Part shown: one piece after another, positions 25,061 through 37,871 of the stretch
Numbering within the stretch: the first letter of the stretch is position 1
How the letters are laid out: each line of letters begins with the position of its first letter
Assembly (NCBI RefSeq): GCF_003712105.1
Contig: NZ_RHLG01000002.1
Location: 372,001 to 436,000, forward strand
From: Winogradskyella sp.
GTDB taxonomy: Bacteria; Bacteroidota; Bacteroidia; Flavobacteriales; Flavobacteriaceae
DNA length: 64,000 nucleotides
Direction: 5' to 3'
Notes under the pieces: model-generated
Database searches by the model: none
Seen by the model: the letters and a program-made list of their open reading frames with translations, nothing else
Told to the model about the DNA's origin: nothing
Position numbers and translations under genes: made by a program

Positions 25061-26483
25061 GTATCATATCTTTTAGCAAAGCTTCAAAGTCTTCATTAAA
25101 AATATTTACATTAGGATGTATAATATGCGCATCCTTATCTACAATCATTACTTTATACAAATAATTAACTGCAAGTGTTTTTAGAGCATCTTTTGGGTCT
25201 TTAAAACGATACTCGTTGGTAATGTCAAATTTGTACTGATATATTGTTTCTTTCCAAAATTTATCTGGGTTGTCATTAATGTTTATAGACATAAAGCCCA
25301 TTTTTGGAAATTCAGTTTTAAGCTCTTTCACTCTATAGTGACTGTTCTTATAATGCTTTTTCTTGTTGGTAGACCAGAAGTAGATAAGTGTAGGCTTCTT
25401 TACAACTTGCGCAATGGTCATCTCTTGGTTATTTGTATTGATGACTTTTAAGTCAGGAAGACCTTTACCCGGTTTTAAATTATCTAAAGAAGCAATTAAT
25501 CCGTTAAGGTATTTTATATCTTCTTCGCTTGTAGTCTTGGATAAATAAGATGCCATTAAATCATTAATTTCCTCTTTACTATCACAATTATTTATAAACT
25601 CTCTGGTCTTGTATTTAAGTATACTATTTTTTATAATCTCGTCATCAACATAGAGATCAACAAGATTAAGTTTGGATTTGTTGTAGTCAAGTTCATGTCG
25701 GTCAAATTTACTATGAAACTCATGATTTTCATAAAACGATCCTACAGCCAAGTTATCGAAATGGAAAAACAAATACCTATTATATGCAAAAAGCTCACTA
25801 AAGTCTTTTGCATTGTAATCAGTAGCATTTCTAAAGTCGTAAAAATTTTCAGGTAGATCCTTAATGTGTACCATTTTATTTTCGCCAAAATACACAAAAG
25901 GGTATATTTCCTTGGCGGCATAATAGTGGTAATCAATATTAGCTTTAATAATTGAACTCGCTAAAGGAGAAATGGTTTTATTAGACTTAAACTTTTCAAA
26001 ACTTGCAATTTCCTTTTCATGTAAGTCATCAATGAAAACTCTATAATCTTCTGGTTCTTTCTTTTGACCATATTTTACAAGCTTTCTAGACTCTTTTTCA
26101 TTATGCAGAAAGGACTTTATAAGAAAGTTATTTTTCTTAGACCCTTTACCTGTAAATACTAACGATTCGTCAAAGTCATAGGTATTAAGTCTAATCATTA
26201 CACTATCATTTGGCTCTATAATTACAAATTGAATTTCACCACCATGCCAAAATGAATACAAACCAGACTTTAGATTAGAGATATTGTGTTTAAATCTGTT
26301 GTTTGCATCGAGGTATAGCGTATCACTTACATTTTCCCTTCTATTGTAGAAAATAACACTTTCTCCTTTTGGGTTAATTATCTCACCGCCAAAGAATGCT
26401 GTGTCAGTATCAGATACAGACGTATTTTTGCAGCCCAAGACGCAAAAAAGTAATAGGTTAGAGAGAAGTGCTAGTCGTTTCAT
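25035..26483 (-). CDS. Thioredoxin-fold (TlpA-like) lipoprotein lacking the CxxC
   Basis: The start at MKRLALLSNLL (26483) gives about 482 residues with a lipoprotein signal (LLFCVLGCKN). The N-terminal region (residues of about 30-110) is like DUF4369, which precedes TlpA domains in Bacteroidota (GGEIINPKGESVIFYNRREN, SGLYSFWHGGEIQFVIIEPNDSV). A helical middle follows. The C-terminal thioredoxin-like domain (residues of about 340-480) has PTLIYFWSTNKKKHYKNSH where W-x-x-CxxC is expected: both cysteines are absent. It thus cannot be a dithiol oxidoreductase and may be a binding module. Confidence 0.82.
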   Translation of the reverse strand: MKRLALLSNLLLFCVLGCKNTSVSDTDTAFFGGEIINPKGESVIFYNRRENVSDTLYLDANNRFKHNISNLKSGLYSFWHGGEIQFVIIEPNDSVMIRLNTYDFDESLVFTGKGSKKNNFLIKSFLHNEKESRKLVKYGQKKEPEDYRVFIDDLHEKEIASFEKFKSNKTISPLASSIIKANIDYHYYAAKEIYPFVYFGENKMVHIKDLPENFYDFRNATDYNAKDFSELFAYNRYLFFHFDNLAVGSFYENHEFHSKFDRHELDYNKSKLNLVDLYVDDEIIKNSILKYKTREFINNCDSKEEINDLMASYLSKTTSEEDIKYLNGLIASLDNLKPGKGLPDLKVINTNNQEMTIAQVVKKPTLIYFWSTNKKKHYKNSHYRVKELKTEFPKMGFMSININDNPDKFWKETIYQYKFDITNEYRFKDPKDALKTLAVNYLYKVMIVDKDAHIIHPNVNIFNEDFEALLKDMIQKKELVLN

Positions 26484-26598
26484 CAAATGCAGCTTTACGC
26501 TTACGTTAGAAGCAAAAATATGGGTTGCTATGGTTAGGTCTTGTTAATGCGGCGTTAAATATTGCTATAATCGTCATAAATTTCCTCTAATCACTTAA

Positions 26599-28260
<1,662 letters not shown>

Positions 28261-28270
28261 TAAATAACTT

Positions 28271-28301
28271 AAAAAGCAATCTTAAAAGATTGCTTTTTTT
28301 T
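28271..28301 (+). terminator. Intrinsic terminator behind the ABC-F gene
   Basis: AGCAATCT and AGATTGCT arms (within 28275-28294) pair across TAAA and are followed by eight T residues. The A-run on the left may make it work also for the convergent DUF2007 gene that stops at 28300. Confidence 0.8.
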
Positions 28302-28536
28302 ATGAAGATATCTCGTCATTAATTCTATTAATAATTTCCATAGTCTTTTCTAGTTCTTCATTATTGACATATACATCCTGATAGCCTTGATTCATGGATG
28401 CATAGCCAGCTAAGCGTTGCGACTCGCCTTCGTCTTTAATTACAGGTACAATGCCAATAGCTTCTAACTCTGCTTTTATTCTAGTGACCAAAAAGATGTT
28501 GCCACTAAACACTTTTGTATATTCAGAAACACTCAT
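28300..28536 (-). CDS. DUF2007 domain protein (putative signal-transducing)
   Basis: The 78-residue protein fits the DUF2007 pattern: FSGNIFLVTRIKAELEAIGIVPVIKDEG and the C-terminal YQDVYVNNEELEKTMEIINRI. DUF2007 proteins are small cytoplasmic beta-alpha folds related to PII-like or ACT-like modules; function unproven. It follows an uncharacterised membrane-protein gene on the same strand at 62 bases. Confidence 0.85.
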   Translation of the reverse strand: MSVSEYTKVFSGNIFLVTRIKAELEAIGIVPVIKDEGESQRLAGYASMNQGYQDVYVNNEELEKTMEIINRINDEISS

Positions 28537-28598
28537 AACTTAAAGGTTTTGGTTATACCTATAAGTTACAAAAAATAGTGGGATGTTACAACTTTCAG

Positions 28599-29318
28599 CT
28601 AAGCGTTATAGTACTTACTATCCCAAATAGCATGATTAAAATTCTTGCCAGCAGCAAAACCATAATAGATTACCATTGCGGCTATAGACTTAAACATGAA
28701 GAAGAAAATCATACCAGCTTGAGAGGAATTCGGTTTATTTGAGAATACGCCTTCAGGGAATAGAGCTGTTGCGAAAATACTGACCAAGAAAGTCGTAAAA
28801 ATCAGATTGCCAAAGTTTTTATAAGGCCACATCAGTAACTTACGAAATGGATTCAAATCATTTCCCCATTTGTGAATGAGGTAAAAATAACCGTTACCTA
28901 TGGGAGCAAATAATAATGGGTCGTCAGCATTTTCTAGTTTAAACATTTTTGAAGGAGCAATGATTTTAAAGCCTTTTAATTCTGTATTATGCTGTTTTTC
29001 AATATGTTTTATTTTAGTTATAGCTTCATATGGTAGTTTGCCCTTAAAGTATTTTGAATCTAAAAAACGCAATCTGTAGTCTATACAGATTTTTTTAATT
29101 TGGTCTATGTGGTAGATATTTTTAGATTCTAGTAAATCGAATTCAAAATTGTTACCACCATATGATTTTCCATTATCGAGGGTTTTTAAAATTCTATCTT
29201 CGATTTTGGCGTCATCTTCCAAAATAGATTTTACTTCATTTAAGATATCATCTTCTCTAGTTTCTTTTTTCTTAAGTCGCTTTAGTTTTTCCTCGATATT
29301 GGTCTTTTTCAGTAACAT
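28599..29318 (-). CDS. Two-helix membrane protein with long cytoplasmic N-terminus
   Basis: The 239-residue protein begins with a charged coiled-coil-like stretch (IEEKLKRLKKKETREDDILNEVKSILEDDAKIEDRI). A soluble domain follows (SKNIYHIDQIKKICIDYRLRFLDSKYFKG ... FAPIGNGYFYLIHKWG), then two hydrophobic helices at about residues 170-190 and 203-222. I recall similar uncharacterised proteins in other Flavobacteriia but no named domain. No enzyme motif is visible. Confidence 0.7.
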   Translation of the reverse strand: MLLKKTNIEEKLKRLKKKETREDDILNEVKSILEDDAKIEDRILKTLDNGKSYGGNNFEFDLLESKNIYHIDQIKKICIDYRLRFLDSKYFKGKLPYEAITKIKHIEKQHNTELKGFKIIAPSKMFKLENADDPLLFAPIGNGYFYLIHKWGNDLNPFRKLLMWPYKNFGNLIFTTFLVSIFATALFPEGVFSNKPNSSQAGMIFFFMFKSIAAMVIYYGFAAGKNFNHAIWDSKYYNA

Positions 29319-29474
29319 AGCGTTTTTGTTTTAAAAATAATAATCAAATCACTCTTCTACAAGTCTTTAACAAGACTGTTTAATGATTACTCCTAATTAA
29401 ATCAAGATTGATTGGTTTTGTTAGACAATAATTTTAAAATGTCATTATTTGAAACTATTCTAAATAAATTTCTC

Positions 29475-29489
29475 ATAGACAAAAACTAT
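29475..29489. promoter_or_regulatory. ATAG-N7-CTAT dyad upstream of katG
   Basis: ATAG (29475-29478) and CTAT (29486-29489) are seven bases apart, as in one half of the OxyR recognition sequence, and another CTAT lies upstream. The site is about 90 bases before the katG ATG in an otherwise empty 261-base gap. A full four-element OxyR site with correct spacing is not present, so the assignment is tentative. Confidence 0.25.
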
Positions 29490-29576
29490 TGAAAAATAAA
29501 AATATAATATCTTTTAGCTATAAGCTGCCAAACTTTATTCTTTAATTTTATAGCTAGATAAACAATTAAAAAATAA

Positions 29577-31775
<2,199 letters not shown>

Positions 31776-31792
31776 ATTATAATTGTTACTAG

Positions 31793-31828
31793 AAAAAGGA
31801 ATGTGCAATTATGTACATTCCTTTTTTT
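31793..31828 (+). terminator. Terminator-like hairpin between katG and the ankyrin gene
   Basis: AAAAAGGAATGT (31793-31804) pairs with ACATTCCTTTTT (31815-31826) around a 10-base loop, followed directly by more T (to 31828). The next start codon is 12 bases downstream with no visible separate promoter between, so partial read-through is likely to control the second gene. Confidence 0.7.
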
Positions 31829-31839
31829 ATCTTTAAAAT

Positions 31840-32310
31840 ATGGATGCAACAGAATTGTTTTTTGATACCATACGAAAAGGCCTAAATGATCGCTTAGAAC
31901 TTCAAATCGCAAATAATGCCTCTGTAGTAAATGCAAAAGATATGCGCGGTTTTACACCGTTAATTTTTGCAACTTATTTTAATAATTCAGAAGCCACTGA
32001 AATACTTCTGAAGCATAATGCAGAGGTAAATATAAAAGATGCTTCTGGTAATACAGCATTATTAGGAGTAAGCTTTAAAGGGAATGTACCTTTGGCTAAA
32101 TTATTAATCGATAATAACGCCGATGTTAATGCTCAAAACAATAGTGGTATTACACCTTTGATCTATGCCGTACAATACAATCAAATTGAAGTGGTAAAAT
32201 TACTTTTAAAGCATAGTGCAGATATGTCTGTAAAAGACAATACTGGTAAAACGGCATTAGATTATGCCAAAGAAAAAGGACTTTCTGAAATTAAAGCACT
32301 TCTAAATTAG
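31840..32310 (+). CDS. Ankyrin repeat protein linked to katG
   Basis: The 156-residue protein consists of four to five ankyrin repeats (DMRGFTPLIFATYFNNSEATEILLKHNAEVN, DASGNTALLGVSFKGNVPLAKLLIDNNADVN, NNSGITPLIYAVQYNQIEVVKLLLKHSADMS, DNTGKTALDYAKEKG). There is no signal peptide, unlike the periplasmic AnkB found next to katB in Pseudomonas aeruginosa, where it supports catalase activity. Position behind katG suggests a similar accessory role in the cytoplasm, such as haem or assembly support; this is inference by analogy. Confidence 0.93.
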   Translation: MDATELFFDTIRKGLNDRLELQIANNASVVNAKDMRGFTPLIFATYFNNSEATEILLKHNAEVNIKDASGNTALLGVSFKGNVPLAKLLIDNNADVNAQNNSGITPLIYAVQYNQIEVVKLLLKHSADMSVKDNTGKTALDYAKEKGLSEIKALLN

Positions 32311-32312
32311 TT

Positions 32313-33785
32313 TTATTTATCCTTTAGCATTTTAATCTTTATTCTTAGTGCAGCGAATAGTAGTGTTGTAAAAGGGCTCAACCAGTTGAACATTGCATAT
32401 ACAAAATATTCGCCTACGCCTACATTGAGCACACCACTTTGATAAGCACCACAGGTGTTCCAAGGTATTAATACTGAAGTCACAGTACCAGAATCTTCAA
32501 GTGTACGACTTAAGTTTTGGGGCGCTAAGCCTTTATCTTCATATGCTTTTTTAAACATTTTACCAGGGATAACTATTGCTAGATATTGGTCTGATGCTAT
32601 TGCATTTAAACCTAAACAGCTTATAACTGTGCTGGCAAATAATCCAAAAACACTTGATGCTACAGAAAGCAGAGCTTTTGTGATACGAGATAAAGCTCCA
32701 ATTCCATCCATTATTCCACCAAAAACCATAGCACACATAATAAGATAGATTGTCCATAACATTCCATTCATTCCACCAGAAGAGAATAATTCATTAAGTG
32801 CATCATTATCAGTTGCAATATTTGTATCTGTTAAAATTGAAGTAGTAATAGCAGAAAAATTTGAACTTGACAAGCTTGATAATACATCAGTTTGAAAAAT
32901 AAGTGCAAAAATTATAGCCAGAATTACTCCAGAAGCTAAAGCAATTAGCGGTTTAGTTTTTACTAGGATAAGACCAATTACTGCAGCGGGTACTAAAAAT
33001 AACCAAGGTGAAATATTAAAAGTATTATCAATAGATGTTAAAAGGTTACTTATATCGGCATTACCAGTTGGTTCTATAGAAAAACTTATTATTCCAAAAA
33101 ATATTAAGGTTATAATAATTGTAGGCACGGTAGTAAATGTCATATACTTTATATGTGTAAACAAATCTGTACCAGCCATTGCAGGCGCAAGATTAGTAGT
33201 GTCACTAAGTGGTGACATTTTATCACCAAAATACGCACCAGAAATCACAGCACCAGCAATCATCCCTGGTGAAATGCCTAATGCAGACCCAATTCCAACT
33301 AATGCAATTCCGACAGTGGCTGATGTTGTCCAACTACTTCCAGTAGCGATAGAGATAACGGCAGCAATAATAACAGAAGCTGGTAGAAAAATTTCTGGAC
33401 TCAAAACCTGTAAACCATAATATACCATAGCAGGAATTACACCACTTATAAGCCAAGTTCCAGCTAATGCACCTACTAAAAATAGTATCATGATAGGAAC
33501 AAAAACACTTTTAAGATTCTCCCAGATTTCAGCGAGCATGGTTTGTACGTTCACCTTATTCAAGAACCCAACAATTGCAGCAACTCCACCACCAATTAAT
33601 AGTATAATTTGATTAGTATATCCTCCAAACCATTCTTGGTCTTCTACAAAAAAAATGTTATAAGCTAAAAGCCCCATAAGAATTACAACAGGTACCATAG
33701 CTTCGAGAAAACTTAATTCTTTGTTGTCTTTTATGCTTTGCTTATCTATATCAATATCCGAGAGATTGTTATTGTCTTCTTGCAT
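32313..33785 (-). CDS. nhaC: NhaC-type Na+/H+ antiporter
   Basis: The 490-residue protein has a short charged N-terminus and about eleven to twelve hydrophobic segments. Family features include VPIMILFLVGALAGTWLISGVIPAMVYYGL, ATGSSWTTSATVGIALVGIG, GAYFGDKMSPLSDTTNLAPAMAGTDLFTH (the core half-helix region) and LVIPGKMFK-like C-terminal elements. It exchanges cytoplasmic Na+ for external protons, fitting a marine lifestyle. It converges on the ankyrin gene with two bases between stops. Confidence 0.93.
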   Translation of the reverse strand: MQEDNNNLSDIDIDKQSIKDNKELSFLEAMVPVVILMGLLAYNIFFVEDQEWFGGYTNQIILLIGGGVAAIVGFLNKVNVQTMLAEIWENLKSVFVPIMILFLVGALAGTWLISGVIPAMVYYGLQVLSPEIFLPASVIIAAVISIATGSSWTTSATVGIALVGIGSALGISPGMIAGAVISGAYFGDKMSPLSDTTNLAPAMAGTDLFTHIKYMTFTTVPTIIITLIFFGIISFSIEPTGNADISNLLTSIDNTFNISPWLFLVPAAVIGLILVKTKPLIALASGVILAIIFALIFQTDVLSSLSSSNFSAITTSILTDTNIATDNDALNELFSSGGMNGMLWTIYLIMCAMVFGGIMDGIGALSRITKALLSVASSVFGLFASTVISCLGLNAIASDQYLAIVIPGKMFKKAYEDKGLAPQNLSRTLEDSGTVTSVLIPWNTCGAYQSGVLNVGVGEYFVYAMFNWLSPFTTLLFAALRIKIKMLKDK

Positions 33786-33944
33786 TATTTTAAATTTAGT
33801 TCTGTAATGTTACAATAATCTCAACCGTATCGCAAATTATCGGATTTTAAATTCAGTTTGTCCTATAAATATATCATTTATCGAAAAAGTGTGACTATTG
33901 TAACTGTTTGTGCGTCATATAATTAGTTAAAATGCAGATGCTTT

Positions 33945-34265
33945 ATGAATGTAGCTAATATTATGAAAACTAAAATTTGTTCCAGATTACACGGACAAAG
34001 AAAAAATGCACTTGAGAGATATTCTAATCAATTATCTTCACTAGAGGTTAGGAATGAATTAGAGAAAAGTAACAGAGAGCTTTGTCGAAATTTACAAACA
34101 CTTGATTATTTAGCTAAATTAGAATTTCATCCAGAAGCATTTAGCAAGGCATCTCAACGAAGCGAAATGCTAAGTCTAAAGCAAGAACTAAAGTCAAAAG
34201 TTGTTAAAAATATCAGTAAAATTAAATATTACAACACTTTAGTTTTAAATACTTCACAGGAATAA
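33945..34265 (+). CDS. Small helical protein, unknown
   Basis: This 106-residue product (100 if MKTKICSRLHG at 33963 is the start) is strongly charged and predicted helical: RYSNQLSSLEVRNELEKSNRELCRNLQTLDYLAKLEFHPEAFSKASQRSEMLSLKQELKSKV. No signal, membrane segment or recognised domain. It sits between the divergent antiporter and a membrane hydrolase gene on the same strand 40 bases later. Likely real because of codon pattern and clean spacing; not recognised. Confidence 0.55.
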   Translation: MNVANIMKTKICSRLHGQRKNALERYSNQLSSLEVRNELEKSNRELCRNLQTLDYLAKLEFHPEAFSKASQRSEMLSLKQELKSKVVKNISKIKYYNTLVLNTSQE

Positions 34266-34305
34266 CTAATTTCCCATTCTGAATTTTTATAGTTAAAAAC
34301 CTAGA

Positions 34306-35343
34306 ATGGATTCTCTTACTCAATTAGTTCTTGGTGCTGCCTGTGGTGAGGCTGTGCTTGGTAAAAAAATAGGAAATAAAGCACTTTTATTTGGAGCCAT
34401 TGGTGGTACAATTCCAGATTTGGATGTATTTGTCGGTTCTAAACTTTACAGCAATGAAATACAAGCAATGATGTTTCATCGCGGTTTTATGCACTCAATA
34501 TTTTTTGCTGTCTTGGGCGCATTTGCCTTTGGTTGGCTTGTTTTTAAACTCTATAATACTGGTAAACGAACAGATACTACTACACTAAGAGATTGGATAT
34601 TATTGTTCTTTTGGGCACTATTTACACATCCAATTCTCGATGCTTTTACACCCTATGGTACACAATTATTTGCACCATTCAGTAATTATAGAGTAGCGTT
34701 TAATAATATATCTGTTGCAGACCCAGCTTATACATTACCTTTTCTGATTTGTTTAATTGTTTTAATGTTTTTTAGACGAACAAATAAAAAGCGTAAACTT
34801 TGGTTAAAATTAGGAATAGGAATAAGTTCAGCTTACATGATTTTTACATTATTGAACAAATCATCAGTTGATACTATTTTTGAAAACTCACTAAAGGATA
34901 ATCGTGTTTTGTATCAGCGTTTTCAGACGCAGCCAAGTATTTTAAATAACATACTATGGTATGGTGTTGCCGAAACGCGATCGTTTTACTACTTAGGGTA
35001 TTATTCGCTCTTGGATAAAGAAAAAACATTTAAAAATTGGGTGCGTATTGAAAAACGACATGACCTTTTACCGATGGATGATGAGGATTTGTCACAGCTC
35101 GCTTGGTTCAGCAAAAATTACTATAACGTCCAACAATCTAAAGATAGTATTAACGAATTTATTTACAGTGATTTAAGATACCCGTTAATGAACCCTAGTA
35201 ACTCAAATTCGTCGGTATTTAAGTTTACGGTTTATAAAAAAGGTAAACGTTGGGATATCAAAACTGCGCGACCAGATTTTGATGAGAGTGCAACGTTAAG
35301 TTCTATTTTCGCACCTATGATTGAACGTTTAAAAGGTATTTAA
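34306..35343 (+). CDS. Membrane-bound metal-dependent hydrolase, YdjM/DUF457 family
   Basis: The 345-residue protein starts with the family signature MDSLTQLVLGAACGEAVLGKKIGNKALLFGA and has the metal-ligand pattern TIPDLDVF, FHRGFMHSIFF and THPILDAFTPYGTQLFAPFS. Four to five hydrophobic helices fill residues 20-195, and a soluble C-terminal part (about 200-345) is exposed. Relatives include E. coli YdjM, a LexA-regulated inner-membrane protein; the substrate is unknown. The last four bases overlap the convergent PLP-enzyme gene. Confidence 0.88.
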   Translation: MDSLTQLVLGAACGEAVLGKKIGNKALLFGAIGGTIPDLDVFVGSKLYSNEIQAMMFHRGFMHSIFFAVLGAFAFGWLVFKLYNTGKRTDTTTLRDWILLFFWALFTHPILDAFTPYGTQLFAPFSNYRVAFNNISVADPAYTLPFLICLIVLMFFRRTNKKRKLWLKLGIGISSAYMIFTLLNKSSVDTIFENSLKDNRVLYQRFQTQPSILNNILWYGVAETRSFYYLGYYSLLDKEKTFKNWVRIEKRHDLLPMDDEDLSQLAWFSKNYYNVQQSKDSINEFIYSDLRYPLMNPSNSNSSVFKFTVYKKGKRWDIKTARPDFDESATLSSIFAPMIERLKGI

Positions 35344-36560
35344 GCCAAAGTCATTTCTGGTTCTAAAACGCCTATTTCAGTCATACACTGATACATCATT
35401 GTAAATGTACGTTCAATATCAGCATCTAAACCAATCGAAAAACGGATTAAACCATCACTAAGACCCATTTGTTGTTGTTCTTCATCTGGTATTTCTGAGG
35501 AAGTAGAACTACCAGGTGCTGAAAATAGTGTTTTATAGAACCCCAAGCTTACTGCTAGATAACCAAGATTTCGCTCCTGCATTAGCTCCATAAGTGCATT
35601 GGCTTTATCTAAACTTCCAACATCTATTGTCAACATACCCCCAAAGCCATATTCAGCATTCATCATAGACTTAAATAATTCATGTGAGGAATGAGATGCT
35701 AAACCTGGATAAACAGTTTTTAGCCCTAAGTTTTCAAACTTTTTAGCTAAATAACAAGCATTTTTGCTGTGCTGTTGCATTCTAATATGTAGCGTTCTAA
35801 GATTTTTCAATACTGATGCTGATCGTAAGCTATCCATAGTTGAGCCTAATAACATGGCAGCACCATCATTAACATTGCGCAATTGGTCAATAAACTCTTG
35901 AGTGCCACAAACAACACCACCAACTGTATCAGATGACCCATTGATAAACTTTGTTAAACTATGAATAACAACATCAGCACCTAATTTTTTTGGAGAGATA
36001 GATAAGGGTGAAAATGTATTATCTACGACGAGTTTTAAATTGTACTTTTTTGCTAGTTGCGCTAAGCTTTGGACATCTGCAACTTCTAAAAGTGGATTGC
36101 TTACAGATTCGCAATAAATTACTCTGGTTTTGTCTGTAATTGCGGCTTCGACACGCTCTAAATTTGTAATATCTACAAAAGAAGTATCGATACCTAATCT
36201 TGGGGCAAAATTCTTTAAAAATGCATATGTACCACCATAAATAGTTCTACTACTTATAATTTGTTCTCCAGCTTCGCATAATTGCAATAATACCGGAGTA
36301 ATTGCACCCATACCAGAAGCAGTTACGGTCGCAGTTTCTGTGCCTTCCATAGCAGCAAGGGCTTCACCTAAGTAAAGGTTTGAAGGTGAAGAATGTCTTG
36401 AGTATAAATAACAACCATCAGCATTACCTTCAAAGGTGTCGAACATCGTTTTTGCTGATAAAAATGTATATGTAGATGAATCTGAAATTGACGGATTTAC
36501 ACCGCCAAATTCTCCAAAATATTGTAAATCTTGAATATTGTTTGCAGGTTTAAAGGACAT
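35340..36560 (-). CDS. Cys/Met-metabolism PLP enzyme (methionine gamma-lyase-like)
   Basis: The 406-residue protein is of the trans-sulfuration family: YLYSRHSSPSNLYLGEALAAMEGTE, TASGMGAITPVL, NPLLEVADV, DNTFSPL and the PLP-lysine motif VIHSLTKFINGSSDTVGG. Family members include cystathionine gamma-synthase and beta/gamma-lyases and methionine gamma-lyase; the divergent Lrp-type regulator favours a catabolic lyase acting on an amino acid, but the distinction cannot be made by eye. Cytoplasmic, length normal. Confidence 0.9.
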   Translation of the reverse strand: MSFKPANNIQDLQYFGEFGGVNPSISDSSTYTFLSAKTMFDTFEGNADGCYLYSRHSSPSNLYLGEALAAMEGTETATVTASGMGAITPVLLQLCEAGEQIISSRTIYGGTYAFLKNFAPRLGIDTSFVDITNLERVEAAITDKTRVIYCESVSNPLLEVADVQSLAQLAKKYNLKLVVDNTFSPLSISPKKLGADVVIHSLTKFINGSSDTVGGVVCGTQEFIDQLRNVNDGAAMLLGSTMDSLRSASVLKNLRTLHIRMQQHSKNACYLAKKFENLGLKTVYPGLASHSSHELFKSMMNAEYGFGGMLTIDVGSLDKANALMELMQERNLGYLAVSLGFYKTLFSAPGSSTSSEIPDEEQQQMGLSDGLIRFSIGLDADIERTFTMMYQCMTEIGVLEPEMTLA

Positions 36561-36718
36561 AATTTGTGGTTAAAAATTTGATTCAAAATTCAGTATTAAA
36601 TGAATAAAAATCAATTAAAAATTATAATATTAGAAAATAAAACTATTATTAATTAAAAATTTAGATTATTATTTTATACTTTTAATTCAAGTAATTAAAA
36701 TTTAGAAAAAACAACGCT

Positions 36719-37177
36719 ATGCAATTTGATGAGATAGATAAGAAGCTATTACACTTACTTCAAAACGATAGTAAACAAACAAATAAAGCACTATCAAATA
36801 TCTTAGGATTATCTGTTACGGCAGTTTACGAACGTATACGAAAATTAGAAAACCAAGGTGTAATTATTAGCTATGTAGCACTAATTGATAAATCTAAAGT
36901 AGAAAAAGACTTCATAGCATTTTGCCATATAAAATTAACACAACATTCACAGGATTACGTTATGAAGTTTGAGCGTGAAGTTGCTAAATTGCAAGAAGTT
37001 TTAGAATGCTACCATATAAGTGGTGATTACGATTATATCTTAAAAGTGTTAGTAAAAGATATGAAAGCCTTTAGAGAGTTTATGGTTAATAAACTCACTA
37101 GCATAGATCACATTGGCAGCACTCACAGTATGTTTATGATTAATGAAGTAAAACATACCACTGAAATCGTATTGTAG
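36719..37177 (+). CDS. Lrp/AsnC-family transcriptional regulator
   Basis: The 152-residue protein has an N-terminal winged helix-turn-helix (DEIDKKLLHLLQNDSKQTNKALSNILGLSVTAVYERIRKLENQGVI) and a C-terminal RAM ligand-binding domain (FCHIKLTQHSQDYVMKFEREVAKLQEVLECYHISGDYDYILKV). It is divergent from the trans-sulfuration-type PLP enzyme gene across a 158-base AT-rich gap and probably controls it in response to an amino acid. The next gene starts one base after its stop. Confidence 0.95.
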   Translation: MQFDEIDKKLLHLLQNDSKQTNKALSNILGLSVTAVYERIRKLENQGVIISYVALIDKSKVEKDFIAFCHIKLTQHSQDYVMKFEREVAKLQEVLECYHISGDYDYILKVLVKDMKAFREFMVNKLTSIDHIGSTHSMFMINEVKHTTEIVL

Positions 37178-37178
37178 C

Positions 37179-37805
37179 ATGCAGACAACCCAATATAAAC
37201 TAGTAGAGTTTTTCCTGATTTTTGTAATTACACCTGTAAGTTTTGCTTTGTCTTTTCCTATTTGGATAAAGATGGCAATTGGGATTATAGGTTTTGCCTA
37301 CATCGTTTTTGTACTTTTAAAAATTGAAGGTAATAAGTTCAAGGTAAATGAAAACTTAAATTGGAGAGCATTCTGGAAACGTACCTTATTACAGTTGGCC
37401 ATAATAATTGTTATCACAAGTATTTATGTGCAATTATTCGATGCTAAAAATCTGTTTTTTATGCCGCTTAAAAAACCAAATGTTTGGACGGTTATCCTTT
37501 TTATCTACTCCTTTTTTTCAGTATACCCTCAAGAGCTTATATACCGTACATTTTTCTTTCAACGTTATGAAATTTTGTTTAAAAGCGGTACACTCTTCTT
37601 GATTGTAAATGCGGCATTATTTTCATTGGCACATATCTTCTTTAGGAATACTTTGGTGATGTTTTTAACCTTTATAGGTGGTATTCTATTTGCATTGACG
37701 TTTAAGCGTACCAAATCTACCTTATTAGTTTCGATAGAACATGCTATTTACGGCTGCTGGTTATTTACTGTTGGAATGGGAGAGATGCTCGGATTTCCTA
37801 CCTAG
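37179..37805 (+). CDS. CPBP-family intramembrane protease-like protein
   Basis: The 208-residue protein has six or so hydrophobic helices. The CPBP (ABI/Rce1) motifs are FSVYPQELIYRTFFFQRY (motif 1), LFSLAHIFF (motif 2) and VSIEHAIYGCWLF (motif 3). The usual Glu-Glu of motif 1 reads Gln-Glu here, so one of the metal/catalytic positions is altered; flavobacterial relatives with PQEL are familiar. It may still be an intramembrane protease of the Rce1 type or a protein-processing factor. It is coupled to the Lrp regulator (one-base gap). Confidence 0.85.
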   Translation: MQTTQYKLVEFFLIFVITPVSFALSFPIWIKMAIGIIGFAYIVFVLLKIEGNKFKVNENLNWRAFWKRTLLQLAIIIVITSIYVQLFDAKNLFFMPLKKPNVWTVILFIYSFFSVYPQELIYRTFFFQRYEILFKSGTLFLIVNAALFSLAHIFFRNTLVMFLTFIGGILFALTFKRTKSTLLVSIEHAIYGCWLFTVGMGEMLGFPT

Positions 37806-37871
37806 GACAATCACAGGCAACCATTAATTGAAAATTAGCGTCATTAAAAATAAAAACTTATCTAAAACTAA

